Notes: generated by a model not told the origin, from the sequence alone. DNA of 64,000 nt from UBA5536 sp964592595 (GCA_964592595.1 CAZQFH010000009.1:30020-94019); one strand, 5' to 3'. Numbered from the stretch's first letter, positions 53,951-62,524 are shown. Made by a program: numbers and translations.

Positions 53951-56650
53951 TTGAGAAAAACTTACCTTTTCCTTTTGTTTCTTTTTTATGTTGGCCTGTC
54001 AGCCAGTTTTGCGCAAAACAATACAGGAAAAGGCGTTCCAATGTTACACACCTTCAATCCAACAGCCTTTGGTAACAGCGGAAAAATATGGGATATTGAA
54101 GTTTCAAAAAACGGGATGGCATTTTTTGCTTCCGACAAGGGACTGCTGCGTTTCGATGGCAAAAACTGGAGTAATTTTAGGGGAAGTAATGGCTTTACAC
54201 GATCGCTGAGTATTGCAAGCGACAGTTTGATTTATTCCGGTTCGGATATGGATTTTGGTGCTTGGAAAACAACACAAAATCATGATTTTACTTATAGCTC
54301 ACTGTATCCTTTCAAGGACGAGGTTCAGGATGAAAATGAAGAATTCTGGGGCACTTATTTCCATAATGAAAGTGTTGTTTACGTCTCATCGCAAAATCTT
54401 TATTTCTATAAAAACGAGCAACTTACCCGGATTGGCGCGCCGGGTAAATTCAACCGAAGTTTTTCAAATGAAAATGATATTTATTTGAATGATAGCCGGG
54501 ATGGTTTGTACAAATTTGAAAACCTTAACTTAAAACAGGTTGCAAAATATCCTGATGGGATTAGTTTTGATGTTGTTGGGGTTTACAAATATAATGATCA
54601 AGCCATTGCTGTTTCGATGGATGCTGGTCTTTTTCGGATCGCAGATCAACAGTTTATTCCATTTCAAAGCGATTTATCAAAAATATTGCAGCAAGCCAGA
54701 GTTTTTAGTTTTGCTGACCTCAAAAATGGTTGGCTGGCCTTCGGAACAATTCTCAACGGGCTTTATATCACCGATCTTGATGGAAATATTATTCATCACA
54801 TCAACAGGTCAAAAGGCCTATTGAACAATACGATTCTCAGCTTACATTTTTCGTCACAAAACCATTTGTGGATGGGACTCGATTACGGTCTTGCCATGCT
54901 TGATTTTAGTCACCCTTACACTTATCTTCTCGACAACAGCGGCAATTATGGTACAGCCTATAGTGCATGCCTTAAGGATAATATTTTTTATGTAGCAACC
55001 AATCAGGGGCTCTACAAAACAGAATGGCAGAAACTGGATGATAAATTTGAAAATTTTGATTTTCAGCTTATTCCAGGTACCGAAGGACAAGTATGGACCG
55101 TAAAGCAAATAGCTGATCAGGTGATAATTGGACATGATAAAGGGCTGTTTATGCTTCAGCAGGACAAAGCTGTTCAAATTGGATTTGAACCCGGTGTGTG
55201 GACTGTTTTGCCCTTTAAGGATTACCTACTTGCAGGAAGCTATAACGGGATTTCTGTTTTTCAGAAAACCAATGGCCAGTGGTCGTTCAAGCAGAAAGTT
55301 GCCTATATCGCCGGCTCATGTAATCAAATCTTTACCGAGAACGACAGCATCTTATGGGTTAATATTCCAACTTTTGGCGTTATTCGTACCGCTATAGATG
55401 AACAATTCAATGCCGAAAAGCGGTCTGTTTTTGCTGAAAATCGCTTTTTAGGAAAAGATATCTTTTTGGAGCATGACGCTTCAGGTATTAGCATTGCAAC
55501 AGATCAGATGGTTTACCGCTATGATAATGAGCTGCACCAATTTGACAGTGGTTCGATAAGCAAACGCTCAAAACAGCTTATCAATGCGCTTTCGCCTGTT
55601 TTTGAACCATCGCGAATCAATGATGAATTTATCTTCCATCCGGTACACAATGGCTTTGCATTGGAGCAGCTTCAGCGTAAAAGTATGATTGAAGGCTCGG
55701 CTGAACTTGCAATTGTATTGTTGCATCTTGAGGCGATTAACAACCTGGAGTCCAAAAAAATTGAGGAGGGGCAAAAAATTCCCTGGGGGCTCAACAACAT
55801 TCGTTTAGAATATATTGTACCCAATGCATCAAATGTGCGCTATCAGCACCGGCTCGACGATGCTGCTGAATGGAGTGATTGGTCAACTGAAAATAGTGTA
55901 CTATTACTCAATATGGGTCACGGAAAGCATCAGATTTTTATCAGAGCTGCAATAAATGATAAGATGTTTCCGGTGAGGCAAATAGAATTTAGTATCGGAG
56001 CGCCATGGTACTTTAGCTGGTATGCTTTAGCGGCTTACTTCATTTTGTTGGCAGCAATGGTCTATTCACTTTACTATGGATATAGGTTTAAATTGTTAAA
56101 ACAAAAAAAGCAGCATTTAATGCGCGAGAGGGAAGCATTACGCCAACTCAACGAAAAACATCGTCAGGAATTGGCTTACATCGAACAGGGACGTCTGCAA
56201 TTAGAAAACGATGCGCTCAAAAAGCAGCTTAAAAACAAAACTATCGATCTGGCTTCAAAAGCCCGCGAGAATGAAGAAAAGAACAAGCTTTTAACCAGCT
56301 TACAGGAGAAATGTACGGAAGCTCAAACCAATCCATCAAGGGCTAATGTGCTGTGGAAGGAAATGTATCGCATGATAGAAAGTAATATGAAAACTGACGA
56401 TAGCACCTTCGATATTCAAATGAACGAATTGCATCAGGAATTTTTCAAAAAGCTGAAGCAGGTTTATCCTTCCCTTTCAAACAACGACTTACGATTGTGC
56501 GCTTACCTCAAAATTGGCATGAATTCTAAAGAAATAGCTGATTTTATGCATATTCAACCTTCCAGTTCCTACATCAGCAGGTCGCGGCTGCGCAAAAAAC
56601 TTGGCTTAAACCCCGATGAAAACCTTTACGACTTTTTAAATCGTTTCTGA
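53951..56650 (+). CDS. Y_Y_Y-domain membrane sensor with LuxR-type HTH
   Basis: An 899-residue one-component regulator. It has a signal peptide (ending SASFAQ); a periplasmic two-propeller sensor of regulator-propeller type (about residues 25-600); a Y_Y_Y Ig-like domain (about 605-680); a transmembrane helix near 690-712 (WYALAAYFILLAAMVYSLYY); a coiled coil rich in Lys/Glu/Gln (about 715-800); and a C-terminal LuxR-like helix-turn-helix (about 840-895, LRLCAYLKIGMNSKEIADFM and SRSRLRKKLGL). It has no kinase or receiver domain, unlike hybrid two-component systems. It is the likely sensor for glucan fragments acting on the locus upstream. The start is a TTG; the next sense start would cut into the signal peptide. 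Confidence 0.83.
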   Translation: MRKTYLFLLFLFYVGLSASFAQNNTGKGVPMLHTFNPTAFGNSGKIWDIEVSKNGMAFFASDKGLLRFDGKNWSNFRGSNGFTRSLSIASDSLIYSGSDMDFGAWKTTQNHDFTYSSLYPFKDEVQDENEEFWGTYFHNESVVYVSSQNLYFYKNEQLTRIGAPGKFNRSFSNENDIYLNDSRDGLYKFENLNLKQVAKYPDGISFDVVGVYKYNDQAIAVSMDAGLFRIADQQFIPFQSDLSKILQQARVFSFADLKNGWLAFGTILNGLYITDLDGNIIHHINRSKGLLNNTILSLHFSSQNHLWMGLDYGLAMLDFSHPYTYLLDNSGNYGTAYSACLKDNIFYVATNQGLYKTEWQKLDDKFENFDFQLIPGTEGQVWTVKQIADQVIIGHDKGLFMLQQDKAVQIGFEPGVWTVLPFKDYLLAGSYNGISVFQKTNGQWSFKQKVAYIAGSCNQIFTENDSILWVNIPTFGVIRTAIDEQFNAEKRSVFAENRFLGKDIFLEHDASGISIATDQMVYRYDNELHQFDSGSISKRSKQLINALSPVFEPSRINDEFIFHPVHNGFALEQLQRKSMIEGSAELAIVLLHLEAINNLESKKIEEGQKIPWGLNNIRLEYIVPNASNVRYQHRLDDAAEWSDWSTENSVLLLNMGHGKHQIFIRAAINDKMFPVRQIEFSIGAPWYFSWYALAAYFILLAAMVYSLYYGYRFKLLKQKKQHLMREREALRQLNEKHRQELAYIEQGRLQLENDALKKQLKNKTIDLASKARENEEKNKLLTSLQEKCTEAQTNPSRANVLWKEMYRMIESNMKTDDSTFDIQMNELHQEFFKKLKQVYPSLSNNDLRLCAYLKIGMNSKEIADFMHIQPSSSYISRSRLRKKLGLNPDENLYDFLNRF

Positions 56651-56732
56651 CTTGCAGGGATGGTGCTGCTTTTTGCAGCTTACAAGAAAAGCATGCATAC
56701 AGGCGATCACGTATCAAGCGAAAAATGATGAC

Positions 56733-57350
56733 TTATTTTGCCAAATTGAAGACCAATCCTCCGGTAAATCCAAACTGCATAATGGGCGTATAACTCGAAA
56801 CCCCAACGTCAACGCCACTTCCGGGGCTCCACCAAAGGCTGGCTCCTGCATCAACTATCGGAAAATTGAGGTTTGCCTGTAGCCTCAAACCGATATGCTT
56901 GCTAAATGTATATTTAAAACCTCCGCTGAGTCCGGCTGCAAATTTAGTGATGTTGTCGCGGGTATTCAATTTGGCAGCATAAACCACTGCACCAAGCTTT
57001 ATTCCTCCATAAAAACTTGCCTGCTCCGAAATGGAAGCCAATCGGTTGCCTCCGGCTAAAATATAATTAACCGAAATTGGCTCATCTGTATCAATATTTT
57101 GGTATTTTGAAAAAGCTGTTGCACGCGATTCCTGACGGCTATACATGATTTCGAAAGCATAATATTCGCTTAGGTTGTAGCTGACCGAACCTCCAAAGGT
57201 ATGGCCGTCATGAATTTTGGCGCTGCCTCCTGTGATAGGAAACTTATCAGCAAAAGTGTATCCGCTAAATGCAAATATGTCAATTGATTGGGCTCGAACA
57301 GTGAGCAGGCTTGAGAGTAGGAGGATAGTGATTATAAAATGTTTTTTCAT
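56733..57350 (-). CDS. Outer-membrane beta-barrel protein (OmpA/porin-like)
   Basis: A 205-residue exported protein (signal peptide ending VRAQS) with eight or so amphipathic strands, for example YNLSEYYAFEIMYS and GLSGGFKYTFSKHIGLRLQAN, ending in FGFTGGLVFNLAK. It is typical of small Bacteroidota barrels (outer membrane protein beta-barrel family). It converges with the regulator gene across 82 bases. No specific function. Confidence 0.72.
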   Translation of the reverse strand: MKKHFIITILLLSSLLTVRAQSIDIFAFSGYTFADKFPITGGSAKIHDGHTFGGSVSYNLSEYYAFEIMYSRQESRATAFSKYQNIDTDEPISVNYILAGGNRLASISEQASFYGGIKLGAVVYAAKLNTRDNITKFAAGLSGGFKYTFSKHIGLRLQANLNFPIVDAGASLWWSPGSGVDVGVSSYTPIMQFGFTGGLVFNLAK

Positions 57351-57755
57351 TCTGGTTTTTTCTGTTTGTTGTTGTTTTATTGAGGATTATCCATGACTAA
57401 AACAGTGCTTTATGACATGTTTTAAGTTGTTTACAAAATTAATTTTTTTAGATTACATGAACAGAAAGGGTTTTGTTTTTTGCTGTTTGATCATTTTGGC
57501 TTGAGTCCCTTTCGAGAAAACTATCCCTGATAATTTCCCGCAGACCTTTATTTTGAGTATAATTTTTTTGTCAATTTGAGCTTATGAGCGAAATCAATAT
57601 TTAATGCTTCTCAGGATAAGCCTATGTTTGTAAAAAAGTTTATTTCAGTGGATTTTTAGGTCCGCTTTGTTATTGAGGGGTTGCTTTTGCTGGATTATTG
57701 TTCACTTTTAACAAATTATGGCAACAGCTCTGTTGTTTTTAACAGCTGTAGCCAG

Positions 57756-58066
57756 GGTCTGCTGAAAAACTTTTAACTGATTGGTATTGTTACAAAAAAT
57801 AGAATTCTCATGGGAGGTTTCTCCAAGGTATTTGGAAGTCTAAAATAAAAATCCTTGCACCAGATATTACCACCGCCCAGCGGGGTTGCACCTCAATGCC
57901 TTGTAGTAGTTATTCCTTATAAATATTGACGGTGCTATGCACCTTGAAATTTGCCACAGCCCCGCTGAGCGGGGAAAAATAGCGTGTATTAAAATACCTT
58001 AGGTGCAGCCCTGCTGAGCGGGGTTAATATTGACAGGGATTGTCGATTTCGAGTTTTTCAGCAGGC
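57756..58066. mobile_element. MITE-like element, copy 1
   Basis: A non-coding element of about 311 bases bounded by an inverted repeat: the left end reads GGTCTGCTGAAAAACT and the right end, reverse-complemented, reads GCCTGCTGAAAAACT. Its right-hand 55 bases align with the right end of a second copy near 61.9 kb (AATATTA-CCCCGCTCAG and the TGAAAAACT end). It encodes no transposase. I could not identify a target-site duplication with confidence. Confidence 0.55.
57873..58023. repeat. Three REP-like GC palindromes
   Basis: Three related short palindromes lie within the MITE-like element: CCGCCCAGCGGGG (57873-57885), CCCCGCTGAGCGGGG (57960-57974) and CCCTGCTGAGCGGGG (58009-58023). Each is flanked by AT-rich spacers containing ATATTGAC-type sequences and TGCACC. 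They could fold into stem-loops in RNA. Confidence 0.55.
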
Positions 58067-58176
58067 ACTAGTTATTGAGGATATTTTTTCTGGTGATAGA
58101 AAACAGCTATTGAGTGATATACATGATATCGCTTACTTATCGAAAGCGTTCAAAACTTTTCAGTTAGTGAAATGCG

Positions 58177-59052
58177 TTAGTCGGAGCTGTGCTCAAAATT
58201 TTTAGGTTCAATATGAATGGTTGAAATGATACCAAACTGTTTATGAATGATATTCTCGATATCAGTGGCGATTTTATGTCCTTCTTCGATACTTAAGTCG
58301 TTTTTAAGCTTGATGTGAAAGGTTAACTCCTGATGTCCAACATAGTTATGAATATGAAAATGATGCATGTTAATATCTTCTGAACGGTATGCAGCTATTG
58401 ATTTTTTGATTTTATCAATTAGTTCAGGACTTGGGCTCTCCCCAAGAAGTTTGTTAATGGCTTCTCTGGCAATTTGATAGGTGGCATAAAAAAGCATAAT
58501 TGAAATAATGGCTCCCAATACGCTGTCGATCCACCAGAATTTGTTGGCGAATAAAATTCCAATCAAAACAACAATTGACGACAAGGCATCTGTTCTGTGA
58601 TGCCAGCCATCTGCTTTAATACTCACATTTTCAGTCTTTCTGGCAATATAAAAAGCGTATTGAGCCAAAGCTTCTTTTGCTATTATCGAAATGATCGTTA
58701 CCACAATAGCTATTGTTCCAAAAGTGGTGGATTCATGGTTTTTAAATTGAATTATTGCATCTTTCAGGAAATCAAAAGCGATAATTCCAAGCAAAAATGC
58801 TATAAACAAGGCTGCAATCTGCTCCCAGCGTCCATGCCCGAAAGGATGATCAGCGTCCGGTTTTTTGGATGACAGCTTCACAGCAACAATTACAATTATC
58901 GAGCTTAAAGAGTCAGAAAGGGTATGCCAGGCATCAGCAGTCAAAGCAATAGAACCTGTTACCAGTCCGGCCCAAAACTTTAGTATAAACAATATGCTGT
59001 TTACAATAACTGAAATAATTCCTTCTAAATATCCCGCTTTATTTTTGTCCAT
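58177..59052 (-). CDS. Cation diffusion facilitator (CDF) metal exporter
   Basis: A 291-residue inner-membrane Zn/Fe/Mn-type exporter of the CDF family with six transmembrane helices and a C-terminal cytoplasmic domain of about 85 residues. The metal site motifs are present in helix 2 (Asp40, His43 and Asp47 in DAWHTLSDS) and helix 5 (DGWHHRTDA), and HPFGHGRWE lies between. The metal cannot be told with confidence. It lies alone on the minus strand next to the MITE-like element. Confidence 0.92.
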   Translation of the reverse strand: MDKNKAGYLEGIISVIVNSILFILKFWAGLVTGSIALTADAWHTLSDSLSSIIVIVAVKLSSKKPDADHPFGHGRWEQIAALFIAFLLGIIAFDFLKDAIIQFKNHESTTFGTIAIVVTIISIIAKEALAQYAFYIARKTENVSIKADGWHHRTDALSSIVVLIGILFANKFWWIDSVLGAIISIMLFYATYQIAREAINKLLGESPSPELIDKIKKSIAAYRSEDINMHHFHIHNYVGHQELTFHIKLKNDLSIEEGHKIATDIENIIHKQFGIISTIHIEPKNFEHSSD

Positions 59053-59108
59053 TTTTCTTGATATAGTGTTGTTTACGTCTTTACAGTATGTTGCTTTTAT
59101 GTTTTTTA

Positions 59109-59756
59109 TTAGCTTGTTCCAAATGACTTTTGAAGATTAAAAAGGATATTCAACTTGAAAGTTAAAAAACCAACAAGGGGTGGAACACTTGAGCCTATGA
59201 GTCCGAATTTTGATAAAAAGATGAATGCTGGTTCCGTTGTAAAAGATAACGACAGCTTATCATCAAGCACTTTCCTTTCGTATTCGAGCGTTAATCCCAG
59301 ACCGATTTTATTATTTTTCCATGATCTGCTTGTGTAGGTGTGAGTATCAATTTCATCCGATTGTCGTTCAGTAATCTTTTCATTTATTTTGAAATAATTG
59401 ATTCCGAACTTCGCACCAAGAAAAAAGTTGGATTTGTTGCTATTGTACAAGTTAAAACTATAATAAGTTGAAAATGAAAACTTTTGATTTTTAGGTTTTA
59501 CCGCTCTGTGATAGTCTTTTCCATCGGCATCTGAACCAAAAACGTAAGTGTAGTCAGTTGGATTAATACTGTGTTCAAAAGATAAGCCTGTTTTATTATG
59601 AGATTTTAAATATACCTCATAACCAATACCATATCCTACACCGGAAAGGAATTTCTGATAGCTGCTTACTGAGAAAAGTGGAAATATTTTAAGTTGTTGG
59701 GCATAGTTTTGATTTATCATTCCAAAGAGCGCTATAATTATCAAGAGTTTCTTCAT
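59109..59756 (-). CDS. Hypothetical outer-membrane barrel protein
   Basis: A 215-residue exported protein (signal peptide MKKLLIIIALFGMINQNYAQ) with alternating strands such as FSFSTYYSFNLY and GLGLTLEYERKVL. It most resembles porin-like barrels of about ten strands. The start at 59756 gives the cleanest signal peptide; an eight-residue extension to 59780 is possible. Function unknown. Confidence 0.6.
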   Translation of the reverse strand: MKKLLIIIALFGMINQNYAQQLKIFPLFSVSSYQKFLSGVGYGIGYEVYLKSHNKTGLSFEHSINPTDYTYVFGSDADGKDYHRAVKPKNQKFSFSTYYSFNLYNSNKSNFFLGAKFGINYFKINEKITERQSDEIDTHTYTSRSWKNNKIGLGLTLEYERKVLDDKLSLSFTTEPAFIFLSKFGLIGSSVPPLVGFLTFKLNILFNLQKSFGTS

Positions 59757-59809
59757 GGTTATGGTTTTATATCTGAACATCTGCTGATTAGCAGTTCAAA
59801 AAAAAATGT

Positions 59810-60751
59810 TTACCAGGGCAGATTCAGCTGTTTCACCTCATTTTGATAGAATTCCTCTAACTTTTCAACAATTTCTTTCGACATGGGATGCTCAATGCTT
59901 GCTACATTATTTTTCAACTGGCTGATATTAACGTTTCCAGGAATAACGGTGGAAACAGCATCGTAAGCCAAACAAAATGAAATAGCTTTTTGAGCAAGGT
60001 TTTCACTTGTGCCAAGGATTTCTTCGATGCGATTTACAAGACCTGCGCGTGTTGCTATGTCCTGCCTTGTCCAGCGGCTTCTGATGTCGTTGAAGCTACT
60101 TTCAGCAGTGTACTTTCCGGTCAACCAACCCGAATCGAGTGGAATTTTGGCGATTATGGCGATGTCCTTTTCTTTAGCCAGGTCAAATACCCGGGATGCA
60201 TCTTGATGCAGTATGTTGAAAAAAGCTTCAATCACTTTGGCATTAGTGGTATTCATAAGCAACTTCATTTCTTCGGAGGTGTCCAAAGAGGCACCGTATG
60301 CTTTTATCTTGCCTTCTTCGATTAAGCGTTCGAGAATTTCGTAATGGTCATTTTTATTGCCATCCAGGTATGACATTGGCGGATTGTGAATGATGAGCGA
60401 GTCAACATATTCAAGTTGTAACCTTTTAAGGCTACCCTCCAAAGATTCCCGGATATATTTCGAATCGTAGTTGGTGCTGCCTGAATCGGTATGGCCAAAT
60501 TTCGTATTGATCACAATTTTATCTCTGTCGATGTTTTGCAATGCTTTGCCAAGCCTGGTTTCGCCTGTGCCATGTCCGTAATTTGGTGCAGTATCAAAAA
60601 AATTAATTCCAAGCGCCAAAGATTGTTCTACAAGATTGATTGCTTCCTTTTCTGACATGGCATGCCAACCCGAATTTTGCCCCAGCTGCCAGGCACCAAG
60701 ACCAATTTCCGAAACCGGGCTCGTTTCGCTGATGAATCTGTTGTATTTCAT
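59810..60751 (-). CDS. Aldo/keto reductase
   Basis: A 313-residue TIM-barrel NAD(P)H-dependent oxidoreductase of the AKR superfamily. The catalytic region FFDTAPNYGHG (Tyr, with the Asp before it) lies near residue 51, the Lys in VINTKFGH near residue 84, SLIIHNPP supplies the active-site His, and the C-terminal cofactor-binding segment includes STVIPGNVN. The substrate is unknown. Its start overlaps the stop of the isoprenoid-synthase-like gene by four bases, so the two are coupled and may act in one pathway. Confidence 0.9.
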   Translation of the reverse strand: MKYNRFISETSPVSEIGLGAWQLGQNSGWHAMSEKEAINLVEQSLALGINFFDTAPNYGHGTGETRLGKALQNIDRDKIVINTKFGHTDSGSTNYDSKYIRESLEGSLKRLQLEYVDSLIIHNPPMSYLDGNKNDHYEILERLIEEGKIKAYGASLDTSEEMKLLMNTTNAKVIEAFFNILHQDASRVFDLAKEKDIAIIAKIPLDSGWLTGKYTAESSFNDIRSRWTRQDIATRAGLVNRIEEILGTSENLAQKAISFCLAYDAVSTVIPGNVNISQLKNNVASIEHPMSKEIVEKLEEFYQNEVKQLNLPW

Positions 60752-61776
60752 TGTTTATTATTTAGTAAGGAAATATCGCATTTTGCCAAATACCTTATCA
60801 TATGAACTTGATTCTTAAACTTTTCCATATCGCAAATCAGTTGTTTTCGTGTATAGTCATTTACTGAAAACAGGCCGTTTGAGCGTTTTTCATTCTTTTC
60901 AAGACAGTCTAAACAAACCAGCCCCCTGAAAATAATGGTGCAAATAAACCGCATAAATGACCGCTTGTTTTTAGGTTTAAATTCAGTTTGTCCGAGCAAA
61001 ACGAAAGTTTCTTTTATTAATCCGAGATAGGTCTTTCTCAAATTTGCGATACTTCGCTCAGTTGTCACCAGGGTGCTGATCTTTTGCTGGCGGTCTTTGA
61101 AAACGTCAAAAATATCATTTTCCAATTGCATGATGCTTCCTAAGGTATAAAGCATGCGTTCTTCGCTTTTTGTGACTTCTCCATCTAATACGCTTCTGTA
61201 AAAAAGCAGCGACACCCCTCCCTTTAACCAGGTAATCGAGCGTATTGCTTCCGGTGTGATGTCAGCATTTTTTTGTTTTTTACTCATCACCTGAGCCTCA
61301 AAAACAGCAAGGGCTCTTTTTTTTAATAAATCCGGGTTTGGAGCGTTTTCAATAGCTTTTTTGCAGCATTGGATAAAGAATAATTCATTTGAGTTTTGAG
61401 CAATTTTTTCATCAGGATTTGTGGTCAGTTCTTTAATGTGATTTTCTGAAGTATTCAAATCATCAAAAAAATCGTCATACAATCCGGTTAAAGCACCCAG
61501 AAAGGTGAAGGCAAGCCTTTCCTTTGTTGATAATGAATTGCCCCTTAAGATACAAAAGGCCTCACCTAAAATGGCAGGCACAGCAAGGCCATAATAACTG
61601 CGGATTTTTTTTATGTCCTCACTTTTCAAACTTGCATCCTTGTCGTGTTGAATAGCGCTGAGGAGCGGATCGATTTCTTTCTTGAGAAATCGCTGTTGCA
61701 CCCACACTGATTTAAGCATAAAAAGAATTATGCCGGGAAGCTTTAAAATGTTAAGGAATTGCTTAATCATTTTCAT
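60748..61776 (-). CDS. Class I isoprenoid/terpenoid synthase-like protein
   Basis: A 342-residue largely helical protein. Two motifs fit class I isoprenoid enzymes: an Asp-rich DDFFDD at residues 101-106 on a helix (GALTGLYDDFFDD), and a second metal-binding motif NDIFDVFKD at residues 220-228, whose N-x3-D-x3-D spacing matches the NSE/DxxxD type. Overall sequence does not look like FPP/GGPP synthase or canonical squalene synthase. It could be a terpene cyclase or a prenyl-diphosphate-processing enzyme. An exact TAnnTTTG element lies ten bases before the ATG. The stop overlaps the aldo/keto reductase start. Confidence 0.65.
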   Translation of the reverse strand: MKMIKQFLNILKLPGIILFMLKSVWVQQRFLKKEIDPLLSAIQHDKDASLKSEDIKKIRSYYGLAVPAILGEAFCILRGNSLSTKERLAFTFLGALTGLYDDFFDDLNTSENHIKELTTNPDEKIAQNSNELFFIQCCKKAIENAPNPDLLKKRALAVFEAQVMSKKQKNADITPEAIRSITWLKGGVSLLFYRSVLDGEVTKSEERMLYTLGSIMQLENDIFDVFKDRQQKISTLVTTERSIANLRKTYLGLIKETFVLLGQTEFKPKNKRSFMRFICTIIFRGLVCLDCLEKNEKRSNGLFSVNDYTRKQLICDMEKFKNQVHMIRYLAKCDISLLNNKQ

Positions 61777-61786
61777 TGTGTGCCGA

Positions 61787-61794
61787 CAAAAATA
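61787..61794 (-). promoter_or_regulatory. -7 element TATTTTTG for the isoprenoid-AKR pair
   Basis: The plus strand reads CAAAAATA, giving an exact TAnnTTTG element on the minus strand, 10 bases before the start codon at 61776. The predicted leader is very short. Confidence 0.45.
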
Positions 61795-61831
61795 AGCATA
61801 CTTGGTTTAATTACAGCAGCTTACTTAAGAA

Positions 61832-62001
61832 GGTCTGCTGAAAAACTATTATTAATTGGTAATGAGAACCTTAAGAAAGGGAATGTAACAGCTGTCTGAA
61901 GTAAATTAGCTAAGTAATAGTCATAATTCTTGCCTCAAATATTAACCTGAGCGGGGGTAATATTTATCGAAATTCCTTAATTCTAGTTTTTCAGCAAGCC
62001 C
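61832..62001. mobile_element. MITE-like element, copy 2
   Basis: About 170 bases. The left end GGTCTGCTGAAAAACT is identical to the left end of copy 1. The right end, reverse-complemented, reads GGGCTTGCTGAAAAACT and aligns with the right end of copy 1 as far as the CCCCGCTCAG stretch. The middle lacks about 140 bases present in copy 1, including two of the three GC palindromes, so it is a deleted version. Confidence 0.55.
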
Positions 62002-62303
62002 TAAGCATGGTTTACTTATATAACTTAATAATATGAATTGCGCATTTGTTGTTTGATTGCTTTAATACTTGGCACCAATATCCGGAGTGAAAAGCATATC
62101 AAAGCAAAAGCTTTCTGAAATTATGCACAGTTATCTCTGAAGATAGCTGAGCAATAACAACAAAAAGCAATCGGCCGAATTCAATCAGCAATATTCAAAA
62201 TGCTTGATCATCCAGTAAAACACAAAAAACAAATCATTAAATGATTAATTTCCAAGTGGTTTGTAACTAGAGTGGCATTTGAGGTAGCTCGATATTTTTC
62301 CTG

Positions 62304-62495
62304 CTAAATAAGCTTAACATTTACGGCATTTAATCCCTTTTTACCTTCTTCTAAATCAAAAGTTACTTCGTCATGCTCTTTGATGTTTTCTTTTACTCCT
62401 GTTGAATGTACAAAATACTCTTTCGACGATACTGCGTCTTTAATGAATCCAAAACCTTTGGCATCATTGTAAAACTTAACTGTTCCTTTATTCAT
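62304..62495 (-). CDS. Cold-shock domain protein
   Basis: A 63-residue single CSD-fold nucleic-acid-binding protein. The opening MNKGTVKFYNDAKGFGFI contains RNP1 (KGFGFI), and YFVHST is RNP2. The family binds single-stranded RNA/DNA and acts as RNA chaperone. The start at 62495 follows a perfect -7 element; an upstream in-frame start at 62519 would lie on top of that element. Confidence 0.93.
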   Translation of the reverse strand: MNKGTVKFYNDAKGFGFIKDAVSSKEYFVHSTGVKENIKEHDEVTFDLEEGKKGLNAVNVKLI

Positions 62496-62516
62496 TTTAT
62501 AAAATTTTGATATTTG

Positions 62517-62524
62517 CAAAGTTA
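62517..62524 (-). promoter_or_regulatory. -7 element TAACTTTG for the cold-shock gene
   Basis: The plus strand reads CAAAGTTA, an exact TAnnTTTG on the minus strand, 21 bases before the start codon. Confidence 0.5.

Larger units (their letters stand above)
57351..58176. other. Long gap holding a MITE-like element
   Basis: An 826-base stretch without a credible gene on either strand. The left 400 bases are featureless AT-rich sequence. From 57756 to 58066 there is an inverted-repeat-bounded element with three internal GC-rich palindromes (described separately). The final 110 bases lead to the stop of the CDF gene. Confidence 0.6.
61777..62303. other. Long gap holding a second MITE-like element
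   Basis: 527 bases without a credible gene. They hold the isoprenoid-gene promoter element at the left, a MITE-like element at about 61832-62001, then 300 bases of AT-rich sequence up to the end of the cold-shock gene, in which I see nothing specific. Confidence 0.5.

Noticed and set aside
57722..57740. Terminator-like CAACAG/CTGTTG hairpin with a T run
   Set aside because: The loop would be only two to four bases and there is no plus-strand gene upstream for it to end; probably chance next to the MITE-like element.
59810..61776. Calling the isoprenoid-like and aldo/keto reductase pair a terpene biosynthetic cluster
   Set aside because: Only two genes are linked, and no further tailoring enzyme or prenyl-diphosphate supply gene is adjacent; the evidence supports a coupled pair, nothing larger.
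57740..62010. Target-site duplications around the two MITE-like elements
   Set aside because: Short matches such as TAAG or CTAG near the ends do not line up with both boundaries, so I do not claim a duplication.
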